A stretch of DNA of 64,000 bases from Leptolyngbyaceae cyanobacterium JSC-12 (GCA_000309945.1 CM001633.1:4475912-4539911); one strand, 5' to 3'. Positions 36,418-46,258 are shown, numbered from the stretch's first letter. Notes: generated by a model not told the origin, from the letters alone. A program made the numbers and translations.

Positions 36418-38250
36418 TTATGGCATACGGTCAGCGCGATCAATTCGCATCATCAAACGGAGTAGAACGAAGCCTGCAATTAATGCAGCGAGTCCAGCTA
36501 TCACCGCTAACCACACGTACCCATTAACTAGCAGAATCGTTGCCGACAGCGTAAACGTACAAACCAGCAGGGTGTGGTTTGTGCCCATATTGATACTGCT
36601 CATGCGGCGCAGAATGCGATCAGTTTCTGTAGAACGCACCCGAACTCGAATATCCCCCCGCTCTAGCTTGTCCAGGGTGTCTTCAATCCGCCGGGGTAAG
36701 CCAAACGCTGTACTACTCACCTGTGCTGCTTGGCGGCTCAATTCACTCAAAATACTATTGGCGTCGGATGATGGATTTCCATTCGTCATAAGCTGCATTG
36801 CAAATGGTTTTGCAACCTCCATAAAGTTGAACTGCGGATCAAGCCCTTTGCCAACACCCTCCAGGGTTGAAAAAGCTCGCATCACAAAGGTAAACGTAGC
36901 TGGAAACCGAAAGGGCTGGCCATAGGCGATTTCGTAAAGGTCATCGCTGATTTCAGTTACAGACTGTGCCTCAAACGGTTGGTCCATGAAATTATCCAGC
37001 ATGAACTGAATGGAACGGCGCACTGGTCCCATATCCTCGGTTGGAGCCAGGGCACCAAGTTCAATCAAAGACTCAATCACCTGATCCGCATTTTTGTTGG
37101 CAATGCCAAAGAAGGTTTGCATCAATTTTTCGCGGGTCACGGGCTTAACTTGCCCCATCATGCCGAAGTCATAAAAAATCAGTGCTCCATCGGGACTCAC
37201 TGCAATATTGCCAGGATGAGGATCGGCGTGGAAAAAGCCATTGTTTAAAAGCTGATGAAGGTAAGCTTCAGCACCAAGCTGGGCAAGACGGCGACGATCC
37301 AGTCCAGCCGCTTCCAGAGCTTCATAATGACTAATTTTGATCCCAGGCAGATACTCTAATGTCAGAACGCGGGGAGAGGCGTAGCGCCAATAAACCCGAG
37401 GAACCTGAACCCAGGATTCTCCTCGAAAGTTGCGCCGGAACGTGTCGGCATTGCGACCTTCGTTGAGATAATCAATTTCTTCGTAGAGGATTTTACAGCA
37501 TTCATCATAAATACCGAGCCAGTCACGCCCCCGCCCCCAGTCCGGGTGATTTTGGAAATAGCGAGTGATGCCCTTAAGAATGGCAAGGTCGATCTGAAAA
37601 AGTTTAACCAAACCAGGGCGTTGGACTTTGACAACGACTTCTTCACCTGAATGCAACTGTGCTCGGTGAACCTGTCCTAAGCTAGCAGCCGCAATGGGGA
37701 TCGGGTCAAAGTTGCGATAAAGCTCTTGTAGCGGCTTGCCTAGATCCTGCTCGATAATAGCTTTGGCTTGTTCATAACTAAATGCTGGGACTTTGTCTTG
37801 CAGTTTGGAAAGTTCTTCAACGTATTCGCTAGGAAATAGGTCAGAGCGGGTAGAAAATAATTGACCTACTTTAATAAAAGTAGGACCTAAGTCCAGCAGG
37901 GTGTCCCGAATCCAGATGGCTTGAGATCGCCGCCGTTTTTGCCGTTTGGCTTCGGTCATCCCACCCCGATAGCTCCAGGGTTTGTTATACAACCATTGCG
38001 CGTATAGCAAAGCCAGCACAAACATCCAAATATCAATAAATCGGCGTTGGCTGGAATAGTTCTCACGATTCCAACGATAGGCACTGTCGCTATAGGATTT
38101 AGGCTTCATTCGGCGTCTTGTTAAGGGCGATCGCGGCTCCTGTCCGTCGTCATCAAAGGTAGGAAGTTCCCAATTTTGAAGAGATCCCTGACTCAAATCA
38201 GGCTCCAACGATGGGTAAGAAGTATCGGGGTCGTGAGGCAAAACAGACAC
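36418..38250 (-). CDS. AarF/UbiB-family (ABC1) atypical kinase
   Basis: This 610-residue protein has the ABC1 domain. KVGQLFSTRSDLFPSEYVEELSKLQD (KxGQ motif) comes first, then the Ala-rich loop AAASLGQVHRA and VKVQRPG with the catalytic Lys. LEYLPGIK follows, then HADPHPGNIAVSPDG and YDFGMMG with the catalytic residues. The C-terminus has two membrane helices (about 555-605). Such kinases or ATPases support quinone and prenyl-lipid metabolism, in cyanobacteria likely plastoquinone or tocopherol. Residues 1-65 are a variable tail. Confidence 0.93.
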   Translation of the reverse strand: MSVLPHDPDTSYPSLEPDLSQGSLQNWELPTFDDDGQEPRSPLTRRRMKPKSYSDSAYRWNRENYSSQRRFIDIWMFVLALLYAQWLYNKPWSYRGGMTEAKRQKRRRSQAIWIRDTLLDLGPTFIKVGQLFSTRSDLFPSEYVEELSKLQDKVPAFSYEQAKAIIEQDLGKPLQELYRNFDPIPIAAASLGQVHRAQLHSGEEVVVKVQRPGLVKLFQIDLAILKGITRYFQNHPDWGRGRDWLGIYDECCKILYEEIDYLNEGRNADTFRRNFRGESWVQVPRVYWRYASPRVLTLEYLPGIKISHYEALEAAGLDRRRLAQLGAEAYLHQLLNNGFFHADPHPGNIAVSPDGALIFYDFGMMGQVKPVTREKLMQTFFGIANKNADQVIESLIELGALAPTEDMGPVRRSIQFMLDNFMDQPFEAQSVTEISDDLYEIAYGQPFRFPATFTFVMRAFSTLEGVGKGLDPQFNFMEVAKPFAMQLMTNGNPSSDANSILSELSRQAAQVSSTAFGLPRRIEDTLDKLERGDIRVRVRSTETDRILRRMSSINMGTNHTLLVCTFTLSATILLVNGYVWLAVIAGLAALIAGFVLLRLMMRIDRADRMP

Positions 38251-38311
38251 TCGAATTCTCGTTTTTTATGTGCCAACGTAACTGATGCTATCAAAGGTTT
38301 TAGGGAAGACG

Positions 38312-38638
38312 CTACAGCGTACGACTGCGATACTGCTTCAGTTCAGAGCGCAGTCTGGCAATTTCAGCTCGGAGTTCATCGATCACAGTTTGTAGATCAG
38401 CCGCTTGGGAATCAGGACGAGTACCAAAAGTTGTGCCACGTCCCTGCATTGCTTCTTCTTCCTGTTTGGATGCCCGTTCTACCACCCGTTCCGTAAAGGT
38501 ACGTAGATTTTCACGGAGTTCAGCATCTAGCTTACCCAACTCACTCAAAGCATCTGTGATTGAAGCTTCCGCTTGTTCATATAGGGTCTCAGCAAGCGCT
38601 CTACCTACAAAGAAGGCGTGCACAATTGGGTTATTCAT
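38312..38638 (-). CDS. Small coiled-coil protein, DUF6825-like
   Basis: This 108-residue protein starts with NPIVHAFFVGRALAETLYEQAEASITDALSELGKL. It goes on as an amphipathic helix, ending in a coiled coil (VIDELRAEIARLRSELKQYRS). It is a common cyanobacterial protein of unknown role; the DUF6825 label is from memory. The helix pattern suggests it oligomerises or binds a membrane or protein partner. The gene is monocistronic between two oppositely spaced neighbours on the same strand. Confidence 0.75.
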   Translation of the reverse strand: MNNPIVHAFFVGRALAETLYEQAEASITDALSELGKLDAELRENLRTFTERVVERASKQEEEAMQGRGTTFGTRPDSQAADLQTVIDELRAEIARLRSELKQYRSRTL

Positions 38639-38724
38639 AGAAACTTTCCATCCTCTTCGCCTGAATTATAGCGTGCCTCATCTGGTTATGCGGCTTACAG
38701 AGGATAGAGATCTAAAGAAACTCA

Positions 38725-40206
38725 CTAATTTGGAATGGGTTGGGGAGGAACGTTTTGCGGGGGGGGTGGGGGTTCGGGTTCTAGCATGGGAGGAGCAGAC
38801 GGTGGAGCATAAACTGGTTCTGGCGCGATCTTGTTGGGTACTGTGGGAGGTGCAGAGGGTATGGCAGGCTCTACTGGGTTTGGTGATGAGGCAGACGTAG
38901 GACTGGGAGTTGGTGCAACCTCTGCTGAGGGTTCTGCCGAGCGAGGACGCATCACAGGGGCAGAATTCACACGCTCAACCGAGGGGGACTCTTGCCGAAC
39001 AACAGGCGCAGGGGGGGCAGAATATGCCGAGGGAGGATTAGTGGGCACAATCTCACCCGGCCAATTATCCAAAGGTGGAAAAGCTTGCTCGGAGTGAAAA
39101 ATGGACGTTCCGGGACCTGTTGTTGTGACGGCAAACCGGAGGGCTAGCCCTGTCCCAACGCCGATCGCGCCTGCGGTTGCGATTGTAGTGATTAGTGCTC
39201 TTGAGAAGCGTTTAGACGGTGAGGACGAGAGCATAGGCGCGGGGTACTGGGGTTGAGAAGAGAAATCGGATACCTTAACCTGGTCTGGCTGAGGTGAATA
39301 GGCAACTCTGCCATTCGCCACAGGCAAACGTTGTGGATTACAGTCCACCTGACTATTTGAATGAGCAGCCATGGAGATAGCAGGAGCCATTGGAGAAGCT
39401 TCTGACATCGTGAGCAATGAGAGCCATGCCGCAAGCTCAGCAGGACGTTTCTTGGGATTTAATTCTAATCCTTGAATAATGGCAGTTTCAACCGTTGTAC
39501 TAAGGTAAGGCCGCAACTGACGGGGAGCAATGAGAGGAGATTGGTGGCGCAACGGAGCGGCGATCGGTGCATGCCCGGTGAGCAAAAAATAAAGCGTTCC
39601 TGCTAGGGAATAAATATCCGTAGCAGGACTAAGGGAATGGTGAGTGTGATACTGCTCGATCGCTGCATATGCTCCTGCCATTGGAGTCATTGTCTGACCT
39701 GGTTCCGCAAACGGAGGCACTAGCTCAACGTTAACCAACACAGTAATTTCTGAACTGCCAGGGCAGATAATGGCGCTTGGTGACACATTTCGATGAATCA
39801 GTCCTTGCTGGTGCAACACTGTTAGTGCCGAACCCACTTGCTGGATATAGCGAATGGCGGCTTCTTCTGGCAGGACACCACTGGTTTTGATCAACTCCGC
39901 TAGGGATTGCCCAACGGTGTAGTCAACAACAGCAAATGGTAAGTCGTCTGCTTCAAACGTATCGAGGAGTTGTTCTAACCCTGGATGTTGGCAGCGCTTA
40001 AAATAATGCACCTGCTCATTAAATTGTTGCTTGAGCTGCAAAAATTGAGCCGATGCCTGGAGATGAGGGTTTAACGTTTTGAGGATAACTGGTCGTTGAG
40101 ACTGGGTTAAAGTCCCTTGGAGCGTAATGCCGAACCTGCCCTGATGCAACACATGATTGATCAAGTATTTGCCGTTTTGCAGCTCTTTGCCAGCTGTTAA
40201 ATCCAT
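38725..40206 (-). CDS. Protein kinase-like protein with degenerate active site (pseudokinase)
   Basis: This 493-residue protein has an N-terminal kinase fold (residues about 13-265). The glycine loop is HQGRFGITLQG and the VAIK Lys is present (VILKTL). However, the catalytic HRD-KP-N is HRNVSPSAI, so the Asp is Asn, and DFG is replaced by VNVELV. The loop APE is also unclear (YAAIEQ), while the later TDIYSLAGTLYFLLTG is intact. One membrane helix (about 337-360) and a Pro-rich outer tail (PPPPPQNVPPQ) follow. It looks like a sensor or scaffold rather than an active kinase. Confidence 0.82.
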   Translation of the reverse strand: MDLTAGKELQNGKYLINHVLHQGRFGITLQGTLTQSQRPVILKTLNPHLQASAQFLQLKQQFNEQVHYFKRCQHPGLEQLLDTFEADDLPFAVVDYTVGQSLAELIKTSGVLPEEAAIRYIQQVGSALTVLHQQGLIHRNVSPSAIICPGSSEITVLVNVELVPPFAEPGQTMTPMAGAYAAIEQYHTHHSLSPATDIYSLAGTLYFLLTGHAPIAAPLRHQSPLIAPRQLRPYLSTTVETAIIQGLELNPKKRPAELAAWLSLLTMSEASPMAPAISMAAHSNSQVDCNPQRLPVANGRVAYSPQPDQVKVSDFSSQPQYPAPMLSSSPSKRFSRALITTIATAGAIGVGTGLALRFAVTTTGPGTSIFHSEQAFPPLDNWPGEIVPTNPPSAYSAPPAPVVRQESPSVERVNSAPVMRPRSAEPSAEVAPTPSPTSASSPNPVEPAIPSAPPTVPNKIAPEPVYAPPSAPPMLEPEPPPPPQNVPPQPIPN

Positions 40207-40258
40207 GTCAGCCGTTTTCTTACAAGCGTTCCCATGCTAGCGGCTAATTGGCATTCCA

Positions 40259-41143
40259 TCAACGGGTCTGTTTCAGCCGATGGAGTTGTTTCAACTTGGC
40301 ACTTGCTGTGATTGCGCCAAAAGCGATCGCCCCCAAAATTGTCCCCGGTTCTGGAACTGCTGCGGAGTTACCTGGGTCGCTGCCTTCTGAAAGAATGGGT
40401 TCATTGCCTGGCGTGGGAGAGGGAGTAGGGGCAACAACGATTGGATCAACAGGAGGAACCACCGGATTTGGAATGACCGGAACTGGAACAATAGGGTCAG
40501 GAATTACCACAGGAGGTGGCGTTGGATTGACAAATCCGATCCCTCCCGCTTGAAAATTAGGTCGCTGAAGCAGGTAGAAGCGATCAATCGGCGTCGTGTC
40601 TGCAATTACATAACGAAAAGTAACTTGCTGTCCTGGGGCAACAATCCCCCCTGAAAAGTTAACAAAATCTCGTACATCAGTCACTTCATCCACTCGCGTA
40701 AATACATTGGAATTAAAGGGACGTACCTGACTAATGCCTTGAGCAAAGGACAGCCCATCTGCCTCTGGACTTTGAACCCCATAAATTTCCTGTAACTCGT
40801 GATCGAAAAACGTCCAGGGAGTCCCTGTGCGGTTTGTAACCAGCGATAAAACGGTAAAGAAGCAGCCCCCCCGTCTAGGGCAGGCCGCCCTCAGCCCGTC
40901 GATCGCAATAAACAGATTAACGTTAGGTCCATAAACCTCTTGTTCAATCACAAAAGCACTAGGCTCCTGTCGCCCATTAATGAGGGCAAAATCTCCACCT
41001 AATTCGCTAAAAACCAATGGTCCCAGTCTTAATGTCACCGCTTGCGCTGGAGATGCTTCACTGACAAGGGCAGTGAAGGCAACCGCTGCCAAAGCCCCAT
41101 AAACCAATTTATTTTGCAGGGAACGCCCGAACTCGCACAGCAT
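40259..41143 (-). CDS. PEP-CTERM domain protein
   Basis: This 294-residue exported protein has a signal peptide (LVYGALAAVAFTALVSEASPAQA). A beta-rich body comes next, then a Pro/Val/Ile-rich stalk (PPVVIPDPIVPVPVIPNP). The C-terminal sorting signal reads VPEPGTILGAIAFGAITA followed by basic residues. This PEP-CTERM tail is recognised by exosortase (EpsH family), which is not in the window. The body has one CPRRGGC pair that could form a disulfide. Function is unknown; such proteins often belong to the extracellular matrix. Confidence 0.85.
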   Translation of the reverse strand: MLCEFGRSLQNKLVYGALAAVAFTALVSEASPAQAVTLRLGPLVFSELGGDFALINGRQEPSAFVIEQEVYGPNVNLFIAIDGLRAACPRRGGCFFTVLSLVTNRTGTPWTFFDHELQEIYGVQSPEADGLSFAQGISQVRPFNSNVFTRVDEVTDVRDFVNFSGGIVAPGQQVTFRYVIADTTPIDRFYLLQRPNFQAGGIGFVNPTPPPVVIPDPIVPVPVIPNPVVPPVDPIVVAPTPSPTPGNEPILSEGSDPGNSAAVPEPGTILGAIAFGAITASAKLKQLHRLKQTR

Positions 41144-41453
41144 GGAATTCTCCTATAGGATTTCAGCGACTACGTTCACGCCGTAGGACGCAGCTTCACT
41201 ATAAAAGTTCCAAACTTTCCGGATCAAGCTAGCGCTTCAGTGTTGCACTCTCCCCTGCACGCACAAGTTTTCATCTGTAATTTTTTGAAATAAATTCTTA
41301 TTCTTTTAGTATTCTTCAGGCAAACTTATTCTTCAAACAAATTATTTCTACTAAGACAGCATGACCTAATAAGCCTATTTTTCTCTTCTTTTCTCTAAAA
41401 TAGCCCCCCCTCTGTATAATGCGGTGATACCCCTAAAAAAATCAGGTTGCACT
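41144..41453. other. Divergent promoter region
   Basis: This AT-rich region separates the PEP-CTERM gene and the patatin gene. It holds a perfect -10 box TATAAT at 41415-41420. A transcript from there would begin near 41427, after the GTG at 41424, so the patatin starts at the ATG at 41454. No other gene is seen. Confidence 0.6.
41415..41420 (+). promoter_or_regulatory. -10 box of the patatin gene
   Basis: TATAAT lies 34 bases before the ATG at 41454. No clear -35 box is seen 17 bases upstream. The spacing decides the choice of start codon. Confidence 0.55.
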
Positions 41454-42461
41454 ATGAGAAAAATTGATGCTGTGTTTGAGGGCGGCGGCGTGAAGGGAAT
41501 TGGGTTAGTTGGAGCGGTTGCAGTGATTGAGGAAAATGGCTACACCTTTGAGAATGTGGCTGGAACTTCCGCAGGCGCGATCGTTGCATCCCTAATTGCA
41601 GCCGGATACAAAGCCAACGATATTAAGGACATTTTGCTGAATCTAGATTTCAATCAGTTGATGGATGAAGATTGGGAAGACAAAATTCCTATCGTAGGTA
41701 AGTTCGTAAGTTTGATCCATGAAAAAGGCATTTATGAAGGTAAGTTTTTTGAAAACTTGATTAGAGGACTCTTAAAAGAGAAAGGGATTACAACATTCAA
41801 AGATTTAATTATTGAAAAATGCAAAGATAATCCACGATATCGTTACAAGCTCCAGGTCATCGCCAGTGATTTAACCACAGGGCGTATGTTGGTATTGCCA
41901 GGTGATTACAGGAAATTTGGAACCGATCCCAAGTATCACCCGGACAATATGGATGTTGCCCTGGCAATCCGAATGAGCATGAGTATTCCGTTCTTTTTTG
42001 AACCTGTTCAGCTTAAGGATGAGTCTGGACAAACGCATTACATCGTTGATGGCGGAGTGCTGAGCAACTATCCCGTTTGGTTGTTTGACGATGGCACGTC
42101 TAACCCGGACTGGCCAACCTTTGGATACAGTTTGGTAGACCCCGATCAAAACAAGCCTCATGACGTTAATGGTCCCATTTCAATGTTGAAGGCGTTATTT
42201 TCAACCATGATGGAAGCTCATGATGCCCGATACATCGAATCAAAAGATTTTGTTCGGACTATTCCGATCCCAACAATAGGTGTAGGAACAACAGATTTTG
42301 ACCTCTCGCGAGAGAAGAAGCTGGCCTTGTATGAATCTGGGAAAGAGGCTGCCCGCAAGTTTTTGAAACAGTGGGATTTTGAAAAATACAAGCAGGAATT
42401 TCGAGCTAAGCAGCCGCCTTCACGCACTGAGGAAGTGTGGACAGCGGCAGAGGTAAGGTAA
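41454..42461 (+). CDS. Patatin-like phospholipase
   Basis: This 335-residue protein is counted from MRKIDAVFEGGGVKGIG. It contains the oxyanion loop GGGVKG, the nucleophile motif GTSAG (Ser near residue 44) and DGGVLSNYP with the catalytic Asp near 197. This Ser-Asp dyad hydrolyses lipid acyl esters. There is no signal peptide, so it acts in the cytoplasm or at the membrane. No secretion or defence partner (for example a CD-NTase) stands next to it, so it is unlikely to be a CBASS effector here. Confidence 0.88.
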   Translation: MRKIDAVFEGGGVKGIGLVGAVAVIEENGYTFENVAGTSAGAIVASLIAAGYKANDIKDILLNLDFNQLMDEDWEDKIPIVGKFVSLIHEKGIYEGKFFENLIRGLLKEKGITTFKDLIIEKCKDNPRYRYKLQVIASDLTTGRMLVLPGDYRKFGTDPKYHPDNMDVALAIRMSMSIPFFFEPVQLKDESGQTHYIVDGGVLSNYPVWLFDDGTSNPDWPTFGYSLVDPDQNKPHDVNGPISMLKALFSTMMEAHDARYIESKDFVRTIPIPTIGVGTTDFDLSREKKLALYESGKEAARKFLKQWDFEKYKQEFRAKQPPSRTEEVWTAAEVR

Positions 42462-42613
42462 CCAGTAACTTGTGGTGATTCTCATGGAGAATTGTAAAGG
42501 AAGTATAAAACTTTTTTCACAAACCATTTGCGGCTTATTTATCCATTTCCTTAAAGCTCTGAAACATGTAGATTCAACGCTTCGGCTCTCTGGTTCTTTA
42601 ACCCTTGCGAACT

Positions 42614-42766
42614 ATGAACAACGTTGATTCACCCGTTCAAATATCTGACCCAATTACTCCTGAAGTTGACGCCCCCATATCACAAGCTCCCTTCTCTGAA
42701 ATTGCTGCGACCCAACCAAATTTAAAAAAACGTCAGTTCGGGATCAGAAAAGGGCGGAACAGATAG
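42614..42766 (+). pseudogene. Truncated 50-residue ORF ending at an IS982-type remnant
   Basis: The frame MNNVDSPVQISDPITPEV continues as a Pro/Ser-rich low-complexity stretch to QPNLKK. It then enters the left terminal repeat of the decayed insertion sequence (42729-42742) and stops at 42764-42766. The part after the element does not continue it, so the original gene was cut off. The product is not recognised. Confidence 0.5.
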
Positions 42767-43337
42767 GCTGAGAATAGCAAAACTCAATCAGCCTCAAGCG
42801 CCCTATGTTTAGTCTAGAAGCCTTGTTTTGTCAGGTTGATGACTTCTGCGAGCAATTTGAACCCCGTGGCAACAGCATTTGTTGAGCCGTGGAGTCCACC
42901 AGCGTCAGCGAGAGCGCGGGTTGTGTACGAGCGAAATCATGACCCTCCTGATGCCCTCCTGGGTGCCTACCTGCAGAGTCGCTTTGGCTGCTGCAGCGGG
43001 CTTAGTTTTGTTGCTTCCACCAGTCTCAAAGTCTGCCATAATCGCCGCATCAAGGGGCATCTGGTGTGTGCAGGTTGAGGGCACGTGGGAAACCCTGAGT
43101 CGATTGGTTCTTTGGTTTCAAGTTGCGCTTTGTGGTCAACGCTCGTGGGGAGTTGCTCGTGGAGTCGGTGATTGACTAACTCAAAACCATCTCCCTAATT
43201 GAACATTCCCGTCATCGCTCACCCGTCAATTTCCTGGTTAATCGGGTTTGTGGTCTGATTGCCGACTGTTATCAGCCCAAGAAACCCTCTCTAACAGTTG
43301 ACCTTCATTTGCCTCCCGCTTAACCCGAACTCACGTT
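42729..43337 (+). mobile_element. Decayed IS982-family insertion sequence
   Basis: The terminal inverted repeats are AACGTCAGTTCGGG (42729-42742) and its near-complement at 43324-43337 (13 of 14). Between them lies a broken transposase. It starts MFSLEALFCQVDDFCEQFEP at 42805, shifts frame, then reads WQQHLLSRGVHQRQRERGLC. A large internal deletion follows. Then come FVASTSLKVCHNRRIKGHLV and, after another frame change, VDWFFGFKLRFVVNARGELL and [20 protein letters not shown]. These match IS982-type DDE transposases, usually near 290-300 residues. The element is about 600 bp instead of roughly 1 kb and cannot move alone. Confidence 0.85.
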
Positions 43338-43377
43338 AGATAAAATAAAGTGCAAGCATGTACATAGACAAACTACA

Positions 43378-45072
43378 ATGCAAGCCTCTCGTTCTGATCA
43401 GTCTGGTTGGACTCGTTTCATCACCCGGTGGTTGCTGGTGGGGGTGGTTGTTATGCTAGTGGCGATCGCAACTTCCTCCGGCTTGGCGCAGCAACCAGAA
43501 CTCGACGGCAATAAAGTGGATGGCTTTCCGGTTGTGCTAGACGGAAACACCTTATTTTACGTGCGGCAGGGAGTGCCCGGTGTGGCTTCAGCAGAAGAGC
43601 GGGCACAAATTATTACGAGACGGTTGAATCGGGTTGCCAATGATCCATCCTTCTCAGTTGATACTTTCCAGGTAGAAGCGTCGAGCAACGGAACTGTAAT
43701 AAAGGCTGGTGAGGTTGTTCTATTTACATTGCAAGATACAGATGCCAAGATACTGGGAAAAACTCATCAGGAAACAGCGGATAAGGCTGTGGAATTGGTG
43801 CGGACGGCAGTGAGGAATTATCGAGAACAACGTAGCCTTAAAGCTGTGATCCAAGGCATTGTTTATGCCGTTTTGAGTACAATTGCCCTGATATTGTGCT
43901 TGAAAGTGCTGCAACGAGTCGTTAGCCGATTACTGGTTCGGGTGAGAGCTGCCCGTCAGGCAAATGCTTTAAGTTTACATTTTCATGATCTGCGATTACT
44001 TGGTTCTAATGCAACCAGTTATTTACTAAGTGGCTTAATTCGTTTAGCTCGGCTAGTACTCATTCTTACAGCATTTTCCCTCTATTTACCCTTTTTTCTA
44101 AGTCAGTTTCCAACTACTAGAGTATTTGGAAAAAGCCTCTTAAGCAAGATTGCACAGCAGGTTCAACTTGCATTCGATAGCTTTGCGCAATATTTGCCAA
44201 ACTTAATTATGATCGCAATCATTGTGTTTATCACAAACTATGTGATTGAGTTTGCGAGATTAGTGATTTCAGAATTAGGGCGGGATGATGCCTATCATTG
44301 GTTTTATCCGGAGTGGATCAAGCCAACATCACGATTAGTAAATGTGTGCATTATCGCGATCGCGTGTGTTGTTGCTGCCCCGTATTTACCTGGCTTTGGC
44401 TCTCCAGCATTTCAGGGGGTTTCCATCTTTCTGGGCGCATTGGTGACATTAGGGTCATCGTCTGCGATTTCCAATGCAATTGCGGGCATCATCTTGATTT
44501 ATACTCGTGCTTTTCGGATTGGGGATATTATCCGCATTGGTGAAGTGACCGGAAAAGTATTGGAGAAGTCCTTATTTGTAACGCGCATTGCTAGCTTTAG
44601 GCAAGAAATTATTGTGCTCCCCAATGCGGCTGTACTGAATGGGAATGTCATGAACTTCAGTTTGGTTCAACGGGAAACCGGAGAGCATCTTGCTCTGCAT
44701 ACCACGGTGACTCTGGGATATGACATTCCCTGGAAAAAAATAGATGAGGTGCTCGTCAAAGCCGCGATCGCCACTCCCAACATCCTGGCAGAACCCAGTC
44801 CGTTTGTGTTGCAAACGAGTTTGAACGATTTTCATGTGAGCTACCAAATCAATGCCTTTACTGATCGACCCGATTTGATGCCCATCATTTACACGAAGCT
44901 GCATCAAAACATTCAAGATTATTGCAACGCGGCGGGGATTGAAATTATGTCACCAGGCTATACTGCCTTGCGAGATGGGAATCATTCCACCATGCCAAGT
45001 GATTACCTGCCGCCGGACTATGAGGTTCCTGCATTTCAGGTACGGACTCAAAATGGCAATCGCCCGACCTGA
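43378..45072 (+). CDS. MscS-family mechanosensitive channel with periplasmic N-terminus
   Basis: This 564-residue protein starts with a signal or first helix (WLLVGVVVMLVAIATSSGLAQ). A periplasmic domain of about 110 residues follows, then about four or five membrane segments (155-340). The MscS pore helix and beta domain come next (LGSSSAISNAIAGIILIYTRAFRIGDIIRIGEVTGKV, quoted as GSSSAISNAIAG and FRIGDIIRIGEV). The C-terminal domain contains VSYQINAFTDRPDLM. MscS channels release ions on osmotic downshock. The large N-terminal domain marks it as a longer subtype. Confidence 0.9.
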   Translation: MQASRSDQSGWTRFITRWLLVGVVVMLVAIATSSGLAQQPELDGNKVDGFPVVLDGNTLFYVRQGVPGVASAEERAQIITRRLNRVANDPSFSVDTFQVEASSNGTVIKAGEVVLFTLQDTDAKILGKTHQETADKAVELVRTAVRNYREQRSLKAVIQGIVYAVLSTIALILCLKVLQRVVSRLLVRVRAARQANALSLHFHDLRLLGSNATSYLLSGLIRLARLVLILTAFSLYLPFFLSQFPTTRVFGKSLLSKIAQQVQLAFDSFAQYLPNLIMIAIIVFITNYVIEFARLVISELGRDDAYHWFYPEWIKPTSRLVNVCIIAIACVVAAPYLPGFGSPAFQGVSIFLGALVTLGSSSAISNAIAGIILIYTRAFRIGDIIRIGEVTGKVLEKSLFVTRIASFRQEIIVLPNAAVLNGNVMNFSLVQRETGEHLALHTTVTLGYDIPWKKIDEVLVKAAIATPNILAEPSPFVLQTSLNDFHVSYQINAFTDRPDLMPIIYTKLHQNIQDYCNAAGIEIMSPGYTALRDGNHSTMPSDYLPPDYEVPAFQVRTQNGNRPT

Positions 45073-45085
45073 GCACTTTTGAACG

Positions 45086-45766
45086 CTATATTTGATGCAG
45101 ATGAACTCCACGGATGGTTTTGCCAATATCACCCATTGATTCCTGCATCCCCTTTTCTTTGCGTTCACTGTAGCGATCCGTTAAATAATCAACGTGCTCC
45201 CGCAGCAGTAGGGTAACTTTGTAAAGTTCTTCCATGACATCCACAACGCGATCGCGGTAAGGCGAATCTTTCATCGTGCCGTCTTCGTGGAATTCTTGAT
45301 AGGCTTTGGCAACCGACGATTGATTGGGAATCGTGAACATTCGCATCCAGCGCCCTAAAATCCGCAGCGTATTGACTGCATTGAACGATTGAGAACCACC
45401 ACTGACTTGCATCACGGCCAGAGTTCTGCCCTGAGTGGGGCGAACAGCACCCATACTTAGCGGAATCCAGTCGATCTGGTTTTTCATAATGCCGGAAATT
45501 TGACCATGTAACTCTGGGCTTGACCACACTTGCCCTTCAGACCACTGGCTCAGTGCTCGCAGTTCCTGCACCTTAGGATGGGTCTCAGGCACACTCCCAT
45601 AAATTGGCAGTTCTCGCGGGTCGAAAAACTTGACCTCAGCTCCAAACGCTTCAATAATACGAGCTGCTTCTTCTGCTAGCAAACGGCTATAAGACCGTTC
45701 TCTTAAAGAACCATACAAGAACAAAATTCTAGGTGGGTGGTCAAATTGAGTCATGATGATTTTCAT
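45086..45766 (-). CDS. arsH: Arsenical resistance protein ArsH (NADPH-dependent flavin reductase)
   Basis: This 226-residue flavoprotein has the ArsH signature: [24 protein letters not shown] near the N-terminus binds FMN phosphate. [10 protein letters not shown] follows. [25 protein letters not shown] and [25 protein letters not shown] complete it (key parts ELHG-ISG--KNQIDW and RILGRWMRM). ArsH oxidises organoarsenicals and reduces quinones or metals. It is the last gene of the ars unit; its ATG overlaps the stop of the phosphatase gene by 4 bases (45763-45766). Confidence 0.95.
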   Translation of the reverse strand: MKIIMTQFDHPPRILFLYGSLRERSYSRLLAEEAARIIEAFGAEVKFFDPRELPIYGSVPETHPKVQELRALSQWSEGQVWSSPELHGQISGIMKNQIDWIPLSMGAVRPTQGRTLAVMQVSGGSQSFNAVNTLRILGRWMRMFTIPNQSSVAKAYQEFHEDGTMKDSPYRDRVVDVMEELYKVTLLLREHVDYLTDRYSERKEKGMQESMGDIGKTIRGVHLHQI

Positions 45767-46218
45767 TGTTTGGCTAAAGCTTGCAAGAAGTTGGTTTGAG
45801 CTTCTCGCAGTTCGGCGTTGGGATTTGCTGTTTGAATCACGTGCATCGCGTCGTCATAAAGCATTCCTGACTGAATCAAATAGGCAGCTAGCATTGTGCC
45901 CGTACGGCGATTGCCACTGGTGCAATGAACTGCAACAGCATTGCCAAGCTGATTCTGCTTATCCACAAAGCTCTGTAACTCTTGAACTTGCTCAGGACTG
46001 GGGGCTGTACCGCCTTTCGTGGGGAGCCAGCGATAGGGGATTTCCGCTTGCTTATACAAATCGAGGTTGGACGGATCATCCATCACCGAAACAATCGCCT
46101 TAATCCCTAAAGTGGCATTCATGAGGCGATAGAGTTTAGTATCGTTGATTGTGCCGCAAAACCAATTGGCATTTAAACTGTGAGCTTTGGACAGGATCGC
46201 TCTAGCACACAGCATCAT
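45763..46218 (-). CDS. Cysteine-based (dual-specificity-like) phosphatase in the ars operon
   Basis: This 151-residue protein has the P-loop [10 protein letters not shown] near residues 99-108, the C-x5-R signature of protein tyrosine or dual-specificity phosphatases. An upstream [16 protein letters not shown] strand-turn is typical of the fold. It is unlike ArsC next door, which has an N-terminal C-x5-R. The overlap with arsH and 40-base gap to arsC put it firmly in the ars transcript. Its role is unknown: it may be a regulator, or a related arsenate or phosphate enzyme (inference). Confidence 0.78.
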   Translation of the reverse strand: MMLCARAILSKAHSLNANWFCGTINDTKLYRLMNATLGIKAIVSVMDDPSNLDLYKQAEIPYRWLPTKGGTAPSPEQVQELQSFVDKQNQLGNAVAVHCTSGNRRTGTMLAAYLIQSGMLYDDAMHVIQTANPNAELREAQTNFLQALAKQ

Positions 46219-46258
46219 TTTGATTAGTTGCCAAGAGCTTTTGGTTAAGAGCCATGTC

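Noticed and set aside
41454-42461. Patatin gene as part of a CBASS or other antiphage system
   Set aside because: No cyclic nucleotide synthase, ubiquitin-like or sensor gene lies beside it. Neighbours are a PEP-CTERM gene and an insertion-sequence remnant.
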